Below are positions 35,751 to 44,194 of a stretch of 48,273 nucleotides of DNA, one piece after another. Origin of the DNA: Opitutales bacterium (lineage in GTDB: Bacteria; Verrucomicrobiota; Verrucomicrobiia; Opitutales; T3Sed10-336); NCBI GenBank assembly GCA_007130045.1, contig SLTG01000143.1, forward strand, positions 1 through 48,273, given 5' to 3'. Each line of letters opens with the position of its first letter. Within the stretch, counting starts at the first letter, position 1. The notes beneath the pieces were generated by a model, which saw only the letters and a list, made by a program, of their open reading frames with translations, had not been told where the DNA came from and did not search any database. Made by a program: the position numbers and the translations under genes.

Positions 35751-38441
35751 ATGCTTCTCCACAAAATAACCGTTTCCCATTGGCGCAGCCTTCTGAACGA
35801 GGTGGCGATGGGACCGTTTTCGGAGCGGGTCAATGTCGTGCATGCTCCCAACGGAACGGGAAAGTCCGCCATGTTCGAGGCGATGCGCCGGGGGCTCTTC
35901 GATGCCCACCACGTGACCGGAGGAGAGATCGAAGCGGTGCGTCCGTGGGGACGTGATCTGTCTCCATCGGTCACCGTGGAATTCTCGGAGGACGACCAGA
36001 CCTACCGGGTCGAGAAGATCTTTCTGTCCGGTTCGTCGGCGAAGCTGTCCAGACTGGAGTCAGGGAGTTTTCAACCCCTTGCCACGGGACGCGATGCCGA
36101 TGCCAGGATCCGGGAGATTCTCGCGGCCGATGCACCCGGACGCGGCCTCTCCCGGCACGAACACTGGGGACTGGCGCAAATCCTGTGGGCGCCGCAGGGC
36201 GCGCTGCACCTCGAAGCCATCAGTGAAAACGTGGCGAAGAACGTTCGGGCGGCACTGGGCGTGCAGATTTCCGGGGAGACCGGCGGTCAGTTGGAGGAAC
36301 GGATTGCCCGGCGTTACCTGGATTACTTTACGAAAACGGGAAAGCCCAAGACCGGGAAGAATGCGGCGCCGGTTACCGGATTGACCGAGCGGCGCGAGAG
36401 ATTGAAGGCGCAGTTGGTGGAGCTCCGGCAGAAACAGCAGGGGTTCGAGGAAGCTTCGCGCACCGTTGAAGACGCCCGAAACCGACGCGACCAGGCACGC
36501 CGAGAGGCCGACTCCCTCCGCCAGACCCTTGGCGGCTTGCGAAAGCAGGCGGAAGAATACACGAGGCTCAAATCAGACCTGAAGAACAAGCAGGAATCCG
36601 AATCTCTGGCCAAAGAGCGTTACGAGAACCTGAACGCCGCCAAGGAACGCATCGAAGCCACCCGGAAGGAGATTACCGAGCTGGAAGAAAAGGTCAAACA
36701 GGCGGCGAAGCGTGAAGGGGAATTCAAAACAGAATGGGAGACCGCCAAGGAGTTGCTGGAAAAGCGTCGCTCCGAACGCGAGACCGCCCGCGCCCGCAGC
36801 AGTCAAACGAGCGATCATCTGAAAAAAATCGAAACCGCCCGGCAATTCCTTTCGGATCAATCCGATTCAGAATCCCTTCGTACCCGCCTGGACAAGATCA
36901 CCAACCTGGAAGCCGAATTGCAGAAGGAGCGAAAAAAGCGGACGGAAACCGTGGCGCCGGATGCCAAGACGGTTCGTGAGGCTCGGAAGCTCATCGGTGA
37001 GCGCGATACGGCCGTGGCTTCGCTCGCGGCTTCCCAGGTTCATCTGACCCTGACTCCGGAAACGACGGTTTCCGTCCACAACCTAACGGAGGACAGCTCC
37101 CACCAAGCGTCTCCTTCCCATCCGCTCAAGCTCTCCGGGGATGCCATGGTTGAGGTGAAAGTGGAGGGCTTCGGAGGGATCCGAGCCGCCGGACCCGAAG
37201 GCGGAGCGGAAAAGCACCGGGATGCCATCAGGGAGGCGAAAGACAAACTTGAAAAGCTCTGTGAGCCCTATGGGAGCACCGACCCGGACCGGCTCGACGC
37301 GCTTCGTGAAAAAGCCCAGGAGCTCGATCAGTCGATCAAAGCGATCCAGCAGAAGACCGAGACTCTCCTCGACGGCACGACGACCGACGCGCTGTCCTCA
37401 CGTCTCGCGGAGATCAAAGCGCGGCGGAAAGCCACCCTGGAAACCTATCCCGACTGGGAGCAGAATCCTCCCGTCCTGAGTGAGCTCCAATCGGCCTTCG
37501 ATCAGTTCAATAACGAAATCCGCGATACGGTTCAGAAAGCCGAAGACGCCTTCGACAAGCAGCAGGGAGTCTGCACCACCGCCGAAAACCAGCTCAACAC
37601 CCACATGGCGCAGCTCAAGGCGGATCGGAAAAACCTGGAAAGCGCACGGAAACGTCTTGAAGAACTGACCCAGGATGGCCTTTCGGACGAACATCGGACC
37701 AAGGCGATCTCGGAGGCTTTGATGAACTGGAAAGCGTCGAAGGAGACCGCGGGTCAATTGGAGGAACAGTTAAAGGCAATCCCCGGTGACCCGGCGAAGG
37801 ACCTGGAGAAGTTGGAACGTCAACTCGGCGCCCACGAAGATACGGAGAACAAAGCCCGGGACGACGAAAAGACCGCGGAGGGCCGCCTCCAGGGGCTGGC
37901 CGCGGAAGGCGCCTACTCGAAGCTGATTGCCTGTGAGGAAGAATTGGAGAACGTTGACGAGCAAATTGGCCACGAGACTACCAAAATGGAGGCGATTCGT
38001 CTTTTGCACGACACCGTGACCGAATGCAAGCAGGCGGTGGTCGCCAGTGTTGCGGCGCCCCTGGAACGCAGCGCCACGCAAATGCTCTCCCGGGTCGTCG
38101 GACCCCGCCTCGGCCGGCTCCGGCTCGACCAGAACTTCGTCCCCGAAGCCATCCACCCGGACCTCGCCAGCGAGCCGGTTAAACTCGACAACCTCTCCGG
38201 AGGAGAGCAAGAACAGCTCTTCCTGATCACCCGCCTCGCCCTGGCCGAAGTCCTGGCGAAAAGCGGACGCCAGCTCATTGTCCTCGACGACGTCCTCAAC
38301 GCCACCGACAGCGGCCGCTTGGCCCGCCTCCTCACGCTCCTGGAGGAAGTTTCCGACCGCCTCCAAATCATCATCCTCACCTGCCACCCCGAACGCTACC
38401 GTGGCTTGGGCGGGGCGGAGTTTTTTGAACTCAATCATTAG
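35751..38441 (+). CDS. SMC/SbcC-like AAA ATPase of the BREX-like locus
   Basis: An 896-residue ATPase. Seen: the Walker A APNGTGKS at residues 32-39, the ABC signature LSGGEQEQLFLITRLALAEVL at about 813-833, the Walker B QLIVLDDVLNATDSGRL at about 840-856, and between them (about 200-750) a long coiled coil of E/K/R-rich heptads. The middle of the coil has no CxxC zinc hook as in SbcC/Rad50; the few cysteines are isolated, so dimerisation would differ. It is the natural partner of the SbcD-like nuclease two genes upstream (with an AlbA_2 gene and an IVP-type gene in between). This is the classical nuclease/ATPase pair; in this locus it would deliver the DNA cleavage step. Role is inference. 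Confidence 0.85.
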   Translation: MLLHKITVSHWRSLLNEVAMGPFSERVNVVHAPNGTGKSAMFEAMRRGLFDAHHVTGGEIEAVRPWGRDLSPSVTVEFSEDDQTYRVEKIFLSGSSAKLSRLESGSFQPLATGRDADARIREILAADAPGRGLSRHEHWGLAQILWAPQGALHLEAISENVAKNVRAALGVQISGETGGQLEERIARRYLDYFTKTGKPKTGKNAAPVTGLTERRERLKAQLVELRQKQQGFEEASRTVEDARNRRDQARREADSLRQTLGGLRKQAEEYTRLKSDLKNKQESESLAKERYENLNAAKERIEATRKEITELEEKVKQAAKREGEFKTEWETAKELLEKRRSERETARARSSQTSDHLKKIETARQFLSDQSDSESLRTRLDKITNLEAELQKERKKRTETVAPDAKTVREARKLIGERDTAVASLAASQVHLTLTPETTVSVHNLTEDSSHQASPSHPLKLSGDAMVEVKVEGFGGIRAAGPEGGAEKHRDAIREAKDKLEKLCEPYGSTDPDRLDALREKAQELDQSIKAIQQKTETLLDGTTTDALSSRLAEIKARRKATLETYPDWEQNPPVLSELQSAFDQFNNEIRDTVQKAEDAFDKQQGVCTTAENQLNTHMAQLKADRKNLESARKRLEELTQDGLSDEHRTKAISEALMNWKASKETAGQLEEQLKAIPGDPAKDLEKLERQLGAHEDTENKARDDEKTAEGRLQGLAAEGAYSKLIACEEELENVDEQIGHETTKMEAIRLLHDTVTECKQAVVASVAAPLERSATQMLSRVVGPRLGRLRLDQNFVPEAIHPDLASEPVKLDNLSGGEQEQLFLITRLALAEVLAKSGRQLIVLDDVLNATDSGRLARLLTLLEEVSDRLQIIILTCHPERYRGLGGAEFFELNH

Positions 38442-38462
38442 AATAAATAACCAAGCAATTTA

Positions 38463-38550
38463 ACCACGGATTACACCGATTACACGGATACTCCTCCACC
38501 AGAACCACCACCCATCATCCTCTATCCATGAAATCCATGACATCCGTGGT
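38463..38550. repeat. ccacggat hairpin element 2 (upstream of the methyltransferase stub)
   Basis: Inverted repeat with 28-base arms (38463-38490 and 38523-38550), same units as element 1: ACCACGGATTACACC... on the left, ...CATCCGTGGT on the right. It fills the gap between the SMC gene and the methyltransferase stub. Confidence 0.85.
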
Positions 38551-38566
38551 CAAAAAATCTACACCC

Positions 38567-38863
38567 ATGAGCAATCAATCCAATTTAGAATTTACAACCG
38601 ACAAGAAATCCGGTCCCGTCGAATGCCTCGGCCAGACCTTTCCGTCCGAGGAAGCTCGGCGGGCACATTATACGGAACTCTTGCGTGAGAAGCTGAAAGA
38701 TCCGGAGTTTCGGAAAATCGAGGGGTTTCCGATTGGGGAAGATGAGGACATCTTGGCTCTATCGGATCCCCCGTATTACACCGCCTGTCCGAATCCGTGG
38801 ATTGGGGAATTTATCAAACAAATGATCTACGATATGGCGGAGATGAGGGGCGGGGAAGGGTGA
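38567..38863 (+). pseudogene. N-terminal stub of a large adenine-specific DNA methyltransferase
   Basis: A 98-residue fragment. The sequence LREKLKDPEFRKIEGFPIGEDEDILALSDPPYYTACPNPWI matches the very N-terminal region of the long DNA methyltransferases of PglX-like loci (the pattern G-F-P-x-G-x-x-x-D-I-x-x-L-S-D-P-P-Y-Y-T-A-C-P-N-P). Full-length members continue for several hundred residues; here the frame ends at 38863 after FIKQMIYDMAEMRGGEG and only repeats follow. The SAM-binding domain is not seen anywhere downstream. The ATG at 38567 follows element 2. Without the rest this protein cannot methylate DNA. It shows that the ancestral operon carried a methyltransferase at this place. Confidence 0.7.
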
Positions 38864-38870
38864 CGGTTGA

Positions 38871-38910
38871 AGGATGAGGGATGAATTATGATTTATGAGG
38901 GATGAGGGGG
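38871..38910. repeat. ATGAGGGATGAATTATG-type repeat
   Basis: Units of GGATGAGG and GATGAATTATGATTTATG in a 40-base tract after the methyltransferase stub, similar to the reverse complement of 35714-35745. Confidence 0.6.
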
Positions 38911-38919
38911 GAAAGGAGA

Positions 38920-38947
38920 ACCACGGATGACACGGATTGCACGGATG
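38920..38947. repeat. Single arm of a ccacggat element at the stub/helicase junction
   Basis: A lone arm (ACCACGGATGACACGGATTG and the following CACGGAT unit) without its inverted partner. It lies exactly between the methyltransferase N-terminus and the helicase C-terminus, where the missing sequence would have been. Confidence 0.75.
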
Positions 38948-39015
38948 AGGGATATTAATGAATGCGGAGTCGGTGGGGCCAGTCCCTGGTGTGAAGCTCT
39001 GATGGGCGATGATCA

Positions 39016-39999
39016 GTGGTTTGGCGACGGGGCTATGATAGGAGGTTTATATTTATGGGCTCGGAGGCGGGTGCCCATATTTTCGACAAGCTCTTTATCG
39101 ATGCCCTGCTCGATCCTGAAAAGATCCCGGGAGAGGTGGAGGAGGTGGCGCAGGTCGTCAAACAGGAGGCCGAGTGGAACCGGCGGGAGCTGAGCATCCT
39201 GGGCGGTGACCAATCCGAGGACGTTCAATCTTTCGAGCAAGATATTTCCACCCAGCCCCTGCCCGACTACTTGGAGATTCTGGTGCGCTCCCACCTGGAA
39301 TCCTGAGGAGGCGAGTGCCGGAAGACGGCCTCCGGGATCGCGGTTCGGTGGCCGGATGAGGAAACAGCCAGAGAATATGGGTTTGCCGGGGCCGGGGAAG
39401 AGCGGGTCGGCGAACTGCTCACCCTCGATCATCCCAAGATCCGGCAATTACTCGACCATGTCCCGCGCTACATAAAGGGAGACCCGGTTCCAAAGGTCGG
39501 AATTGACGAACTACCGGGGGAGAACGGCGGTTTCTGGTCGTTGTGGCACCTGGGGTGGGTGACTTCGGAATCGACATTTCAGGAGTTTTTTCCGGTGTTT
39601 ACCGATTCCGACGGGAGGTCGTTCGACCGCACCGCCCATTTCCTATGGGATCGATTATTGAGCGGTGCTTTGGAGATTGATACCGTGTGGAGGCGGGATG
39701 ACCGGGAAAATCTCTACGAGCTTCACGAGGCCACGGCTCAGAAGGCGGGGCTCCCGGTGTTTGAGAGACTGAAGGCCAAACACGAGCAGTTTCTCGCCGA
39801 GCGGGAGAAAAACGGGCGGCATCATTTCGAAGTGCGCTTGCAGCAACTCAACCAGATCGGGTTGCCTGAAGTCAGGCGATTCCGTCAAAGGCAGCTGGAA
39901 TTGGAGCGGGCGACCTGGCAACAGGAGATAAAAGCCCTTCACACCGTACGTCCGAGCCTGAATCCGGTCATTCTGATTAGGATCGAATCTTCGCGATGA
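39016..39999 (+). pseudogene. C-terminal remnant of a DEAD/SNF2-type helicase with in-frame TGA
   Basis: Two stretches in the same frame: up to 39306 (MGSEAGAHIFDKLFIDALLDPEKIPGEV...HLES) and after the TGA at 39304-39306, from GGECRKTASGIAVRWPDEETAREYGF to LNPVILIRIESSR. The second part has FWSLWHLGWVTSESTFQEFFPVF.DSDGRSFDRTAHFLWDRL and a Glu/Arg-rich coiled tail, as in the C-terminus of BrxHII-type helicases. The helicase motor (DEAD box, motifs I-VI) is absent. The first part has a strong AGGAGG (39040-39045) 9 bases before the ATG at 39055. Either the gene is dead, or the 83-residue head is still made. It would correspond to the helicase of the BREX-3 order. The family call rests on weak sequence memory. 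Confidence 0.55.
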
Positions 40000-40017
40000 A
40001 AAGGGCTGGAATGGGAG

Positions 40018-40085
40018 ACCACAGATGACACAGATTTCACAGATATTTTCTTTAATCAATCGGTGTAATCCGAGCCATCCGTGGT
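40018..40085. repeat. ccacggat hairpin element 3 (upstream of pglZ)
   Basis: Arms at 40018-40045 (ACCACAGATGACACAGAT..., with A for G changes) and 40059-40085 (...GAGCCATCCGTGGT); the loop is only about 13 bases. It fills the gap between the helicase remnant and pglZ. Confidence 0.8.
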
Positions 40086-40110
40086 TAAAAAAGAGCCTCT
40101 TAAAACGCTG

Positions 40111-42092
40111 ATGGATTGGAAACAGGAATTGGTCGATAAATTCATTCCGGAGCTGGAATCCAAGGTCTGGGCGGTCTTCGATCCGGATGCGATTGTGCGG
40201 AATGAGCAGATCCTCGGCCCGCTTCAGGCCAAGGGCTTCGACGTGGTCTTTTTTGACGATCCTCTCGCGTTTCGCTATGAATATGAGAGCCGGATAAGGC
40301 GGGAGTGGGAGCGCGGGGAAAAGACTCCGTTGGTTTTGATTTTCGACGATAGGGCGGGCGGATTCAATGGACTGCCCTCGGATGTTCTCGCTTCTGCTCA
40401 TCTGCTTGAGTTTGGGCTGGAGGACCTGTTTTCAAACCTCGATCCCGACGTGCTTCGGGAGCTCGGCCCCGATACGTGGACGACCTTGAGCCACCAGGCT
40501 GCCAAACACCCCGGTAAGAAATTCCGGGCGAGCGAGACCGAGGAGCTCTCGATGAAGGTAGGTTATCGGCTGGTGCCGGAGTTGATCGATTCACCGGTCG
40601 AATTGATCCGGCGGCTGATCGATCTGCACCGTGGCGGTCTCGAACTGCCTGAACGGCTCTGTTTGCGCCTGGAGCGTGAGTTGTGTGGGCAGGCACCGTT
40701 CGCGCATTGGCCGGTTCGGGATCTCGCCGGTAATCCTGGGCTCTTCTGGCAGTTTCTCCAGGAGCGATGGACCCGATTCATCCGTAGCAAAGTCGATGAT
40801 GGCGATCCTGCAGAAGTAAAGGAGATGTCGATTCAGAGCGTCCCGGACCTTCCGTTCGATGATCCCGCCCTGAAGATTTACATCGATACCCTGTTTACCG
40901 ACGGATTGCTGGATCGGGTTGATGTCGGAGGGATCCAACCGGGCTCGGGGCAGTGGTGGATGGTGGGCGTTTCCGTCCCGGACACACCACCGGCGCCCGA
41001 TCCTGAGCGTGTGACTAAGCTCTTGGACGAAATACCCAGCGAGGATGGAAACCATAGGGATTGGATTCGGTTTGGAATAAACTACAGCCGACTGGCGGGC
41101 GAAGTATTCCGGTCGGGCGAGACCGAGTTGATCGATGCTTTCTGGAGCAACCTTTGGCCCGAAGTGGACCGCAGGTTTTCACGATGGTTGGAAACCGGGT
41201 ACACGAGTTTGCACAGCCTGCCGGCGTCGCCCCCGGCAATGGTTCGCCATGTGCCGAAACAGATGGGCAGGTGGCTCAAAGACGGTGGGAAGGTTGCGCT
41301 GATTGTCCTGGATGGATTGTCGCTGGCGGGATGGTTTACCGTCCGGCAGCACCTGTTAGCGGAATTGTCGGAAAAGGTCAGGGTTGAGGATTCGGCAGCG
41401 TTCGCCTGGTTGCCGACGTTAACCCCCGTATGTCGTCAGGCTCTGTATTCCGGGTTGCGCCCCGGTTGTTCCCGGAATCCATTAAGCGGACCGATCTCGA
41501 CGCTTCGCGATGGAAGGAATTTTGGGTATCGCAGGCTTCTCTCCTGCCTCGACGGATTCACCACCAGCTCGTAAAGGGGGCGACCGCGGAGTTGAATGAA
41601 CTCCCAGACCTCCAGGCTGGCGGAATCAACGCTTTCGGCCTTACCGTGAGCCAACCCGATGAGATTATGCACGGGGCGACCCTCGGGTGGCCCGGATGGC
41701 ATCAGCAGTTGGAACTGTGGATGCGGACCGGGTTTTTAAGCCAATTGGTTGACCGATTATTGGCGGGCGGGTTTACCGTCTGCCTTTCCGCCGACCATGG
41801 AAACCTGGAATCGATCGGTATAGCGGCGATTCAGGATGGAGTTCTGGCGGAAAGGAAGGGCCAGCGTGTACGCGTGTATCCGAATACCACACTCCGCAAC
41901 CGTGCCCATGAAAGTACGGGCGAGGCGGGCAAGGTGTGGGACTCGGCCTTGCTGCCCGAGGGATTCTTTCCCTTGTTTGCGGCCGGTCGTGGCGCCTTCG
42001 TCACGAAAGGGGATAAAGTGGTCGCTCACGGAGGGGCCAGCCTGGATGAATTGCTCGTCCCGTGGGTCACTATTCGAAAAGGCGATCTATAA
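40111..42092 (+). pseudogene. pglZ: PglZ phosphatase-like protein, split by a one-base frameshift
   Basis: About 660 residues in two frames: 40111 to about 41463, then to 42092. The shift lies in the C-run of CGCCCCGG (41458-41465): frame one goes off at the end of ALYSGLRPG, while the frame with RLFPESIKRTDL..WKEFW continues one base off. One extra C would restore one frame. Catalytic blocks of the alkaline-phosphatase fold are present on both sides: VALIVLDGLSLAGW (metal Asp), PTLTPVCRQAL (Thr nucleophile), LSADHGNLE (metal His) and VAHGGASLDELLVPWV. So the ancestor was a complete PglZ. The ATG at 40111 (MDWKQELVDKF) starts where similarity starts; a GTG at 40081 lies inside the repeat arm. 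It overlaps the next gene by 1 base (TAATG). Confidence 0.85.
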
Positions 42093-42814
42093 TGCACCGG
42101 ACCAAGATCACGTTTAATCGGACGATCCGTGCTTCCTGGCTTTGTGAGGCTTTGCGCCTCAAGGCCGACGGCCTCGAGGATGCTGAAGCCACAAGCAGAT
42201 TGAAAGAATTGATGGCCGCCGATGTGTCCGGCGAGGAATCGCTTCGCAAGTCACTCCGTTATCTCCGTCGTATTTGGATGAATCCGCATGAGGACCTGAT
42301 TCCACTGAAGGACGAAGGCCTTGGTCTGTACCGGAAAAATCCATCCCCTGACACAGCAACGACTCTGTCCTTCTTCATGCTCATAGCGACTTACCCATTC
42401 GTTCGGGAAGTTGGGGAGGTTTGTGGACGGCTCTATCGCCTTCAGGGCTCGGTCAAATCCGAGCAGATCAAGCGCAAGATAGCCGCTATGTATGGGGAGC
42501 GTGAACCTGTCTTCCGCTCAGCCCGATACGCCATCTCACTCCTGGCAGATTTTGGATTACTCAAAACAACATCGCGGAAGGGCACTTACGATGCCGGAAA
42601 AACCGAGATCAAGAATCCCGGGGTCGCCGCATTCGCCATTGAGGCCTTTATGCGATCATTATCCAAAGAGGCTGGAATCCGCCGATCCGAGCTGGAAAAC
42701 CACCCCGGCTTTTTCGCCTTCAATCCCCACACCCTAACCGAATTGGCCTTGCTCGATCAACGTTTCTCAGTCTCAAGGGAGTCAATCAGCACGGAGGTCA
42801 TTTCGCTTGTATGA
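42092..42814 (+). CDS. Small protein in the BrxA position, family uncertain
   Basis: A 240-residue, mainly helical, soluble protein following PglZ with a one-base overlap (TAATG), so it was translated together with it. In BREX type 3 order the gene after pglZ is brxA; length and helical nature fit roughly, but I do not recognise the DUF1819 pattern with certainty. Seen: KITFNRTIRASWLCEALRLKADG near the start, RKSLRYLRRIWMNPHEDLIPL, FFMLIATYPFVREVGEVCGRLY in the middle, an Arg/Lys-rich winged-helix-like part (AARYAISLLADFGLLKTT, approx.), and a C-terminal SVSRESISTEVISLV. The frame is open and complete. Possible DNA-binding role; not firm. Confidence 0.6.
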   Translation: MHRTKITFNRTIRASWLCEALRLKADGLEDAEATSRLKELMAADVSGEESLRKSLRYLRRIWMNPHEDLIPLKDEGLGLYRKNPSPDTATTLSFFMLIATYPFVREVGEVCGRLYRLQGSVKSEQIKRKIAAMYGEREPVFRSARYAISLLADFGLLKTTSRKGTYDAGKTEIKNPGVAAFAIEAFMRSLSKEAGIRRSELENHPGFFAFNPHTLTELALLDQRFSVSRESISTEVISLV

Positions 42815-42955
42815 AGGGAAGTGTGAAAGGCTTTACGAAACGCTGTACCGAGGCGTACGAGGCATTGAACTCCGCCGCCTTCAACTAGATTTTGTGGATC
42901 CTCGCCGCCGCTGTACTGCCTCACTGATGAATGCCCACGTCGAATCGTGCAATCT

Positions 42956-43545
42956 TTAGCCTTTTGCTTCGTACGCGATCTGTTCGCCGCGTTGCCGGTA
43001 GGCTTCTTGGAGGCGGTCTTTGGAGGAAGTAAAAAGGTCCTCGTTATCCAGGCCGGTTTCCCGCATGAGGCGGGCGTCGGCCTGGGTGCCGGTTTCGACC
43101 GAGCCGTCGGTGAGGATGTGCCGGATTTTGGCGAAGCGGGGGCGGGCGTAATGAGCGACGAGAATCGTGCGGTGGCAGGTGAGAGGATCTTTTTCGGCAC
43201 ACATGATCGCGACTCGTAGCTTTTTTGCCCCTTCTTCGAGACGGTGGAGACCCTGCTTGAAGGAGGTGGTCTCGGCGACGCGGGAATATACGACTTTTCC
43301 GTCGATATAGCATTCCGGTTCCGCCCGCCGGGCGCCGAGTTCCCGGCCGAGGAAGACGTAACGGATTTCGTGTTTCCGGAGCGCGGATTCCAGGTTTTCG
43401 CGCTTGTACTGGGGGTTGAACCGGCTGTAGGGCGACGAGCGGACGTCGGCGATAGCCTCCTGTGCATTTTGAGCAATTCGACGAAGTCTTCGATGGGGTG
43501 AGTTGAGTGGCCGATGGTGCAGAGGACTGGATTCTGTATGCTCAC
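42956..43545 (-). pseudogene. DUF488 family gene, frameshifted near its start
   Basis: From the GTG at 43545 the frame gives SIQNPVLCTIGHSTHPIEDFVELLKMH, the typical DUF488 start (IGHST). Then the shift: the family block AIADVRSSPYSRFNPQYK is found in another frame from about 43460 and runs to 42956 with LGRELGARRAEPECY, AIMCAEKDPLTCHRTILVAHY and an ordinary C-terminus. Joined, it is about 195 residues, a normal DUF488 length. The change lies between about 43458 and 43470 (CACAGGAGGCTATCG on the minus strand). DUF488 genes occur beside defence loci and have an unproven role. Opposite in strand to the BREX-like operon and 141 bp after its last gene. Confidence 0.8.
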
Positions 43546-43561
43546 TGAGCCAATCGAACTT

Positions 43562-44194
43562 TCAGGATGTTGCCGAGTCCACTGAAACCCAGTCGGTTGT
43601 CAAAGAGAGGAAATCGGAATAGGGCAGTGAGTGGGCGTCCAGGTGGACCTCTTCGCACAAAGGCGGCAGTTCCTCAAGAAAACGCTGATACCTCTTGGTC
43701 AGAAAACGCGCTCCAGGAGTTTGATCATTGCCGGAGGCCGAACGGAGCCAGTTGCGTACAACTTTGATGACGCGTTCTACATCATCCCCGTACGCTTGAA
43801 TGTCCTGGCCGGCAATATCGGAGATGAATTTCTAGTAACGATAGGGTTCGCGGTCAAGAATCAGGCAATGCTTGGAGCGGAATCGTTGTTCACCGAGATA
43901 GCGTGCGCCGAGAAAAAGACCGAGTTCGAACGGCATGTTGAAGCGGGGCAGGGAATTATAGTGATCCAGTTCCGTCCGCGATAGGTCGTGAATCCCGCAA
44001 CCGCATGATGCGATGATATCGAGGAGTTTTTCGAAACGAACTCTGCCCGAATCATTGCATTCGAGGCTGGCTCGTGGCCGAAAACCGCAATAAATTGTTG
44101 TAAAGAGGAGGGCGTGGAAAATCGGCTGATATTCCTCATCAAAGGGGCAGTTGATGAAGATATCGGATTTTCTTTGCCGTACTCGGCCAGGCAT
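43562..44194 (-). pseudogene. Conserved 'FINCPFD' protein gene interrupted by an in-frame amber codon
   Basis: A 210-residue frame read through one TAG at 43832-43834. Seen before the stop: SDIFINCPFDEEYQPIFHALLFTTIYCGFRPRASLE, IASCGCGIHDLSRTELD, LPRFNMPFELGLFLGARYLG and CLILDREPYRY; after it KFISDIAGQDIQAYGDDVERVIKVVRNWL. In related proteins the stop position is a Gln (RYQKFISD), so one C-to-T change (CAG to TAG) explains it. The family is widespread and unnamed; the alpha/beta pattern looks like a TIR- or nucleoside-deoxyribosyltransferase-like fold, which I only suggest. The ATG at 44194 overlaps the TGA of the small upstream gene (TGATG). A read-through product cannot be excluded. Confidence 0.72.

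Noticed and set aside
32752-40085. ccacggat elements as a CRISPR array
   Set aside because: Copies are far apart, inverted, and not separated by uniform spacers.
41436-41702. Separate small gene overlapping the pglZ frameshift on the minus strand
   Set aside because: Shadow of the second half of pglZ; no motifs, while the plus strand carries the catalytic blocks.
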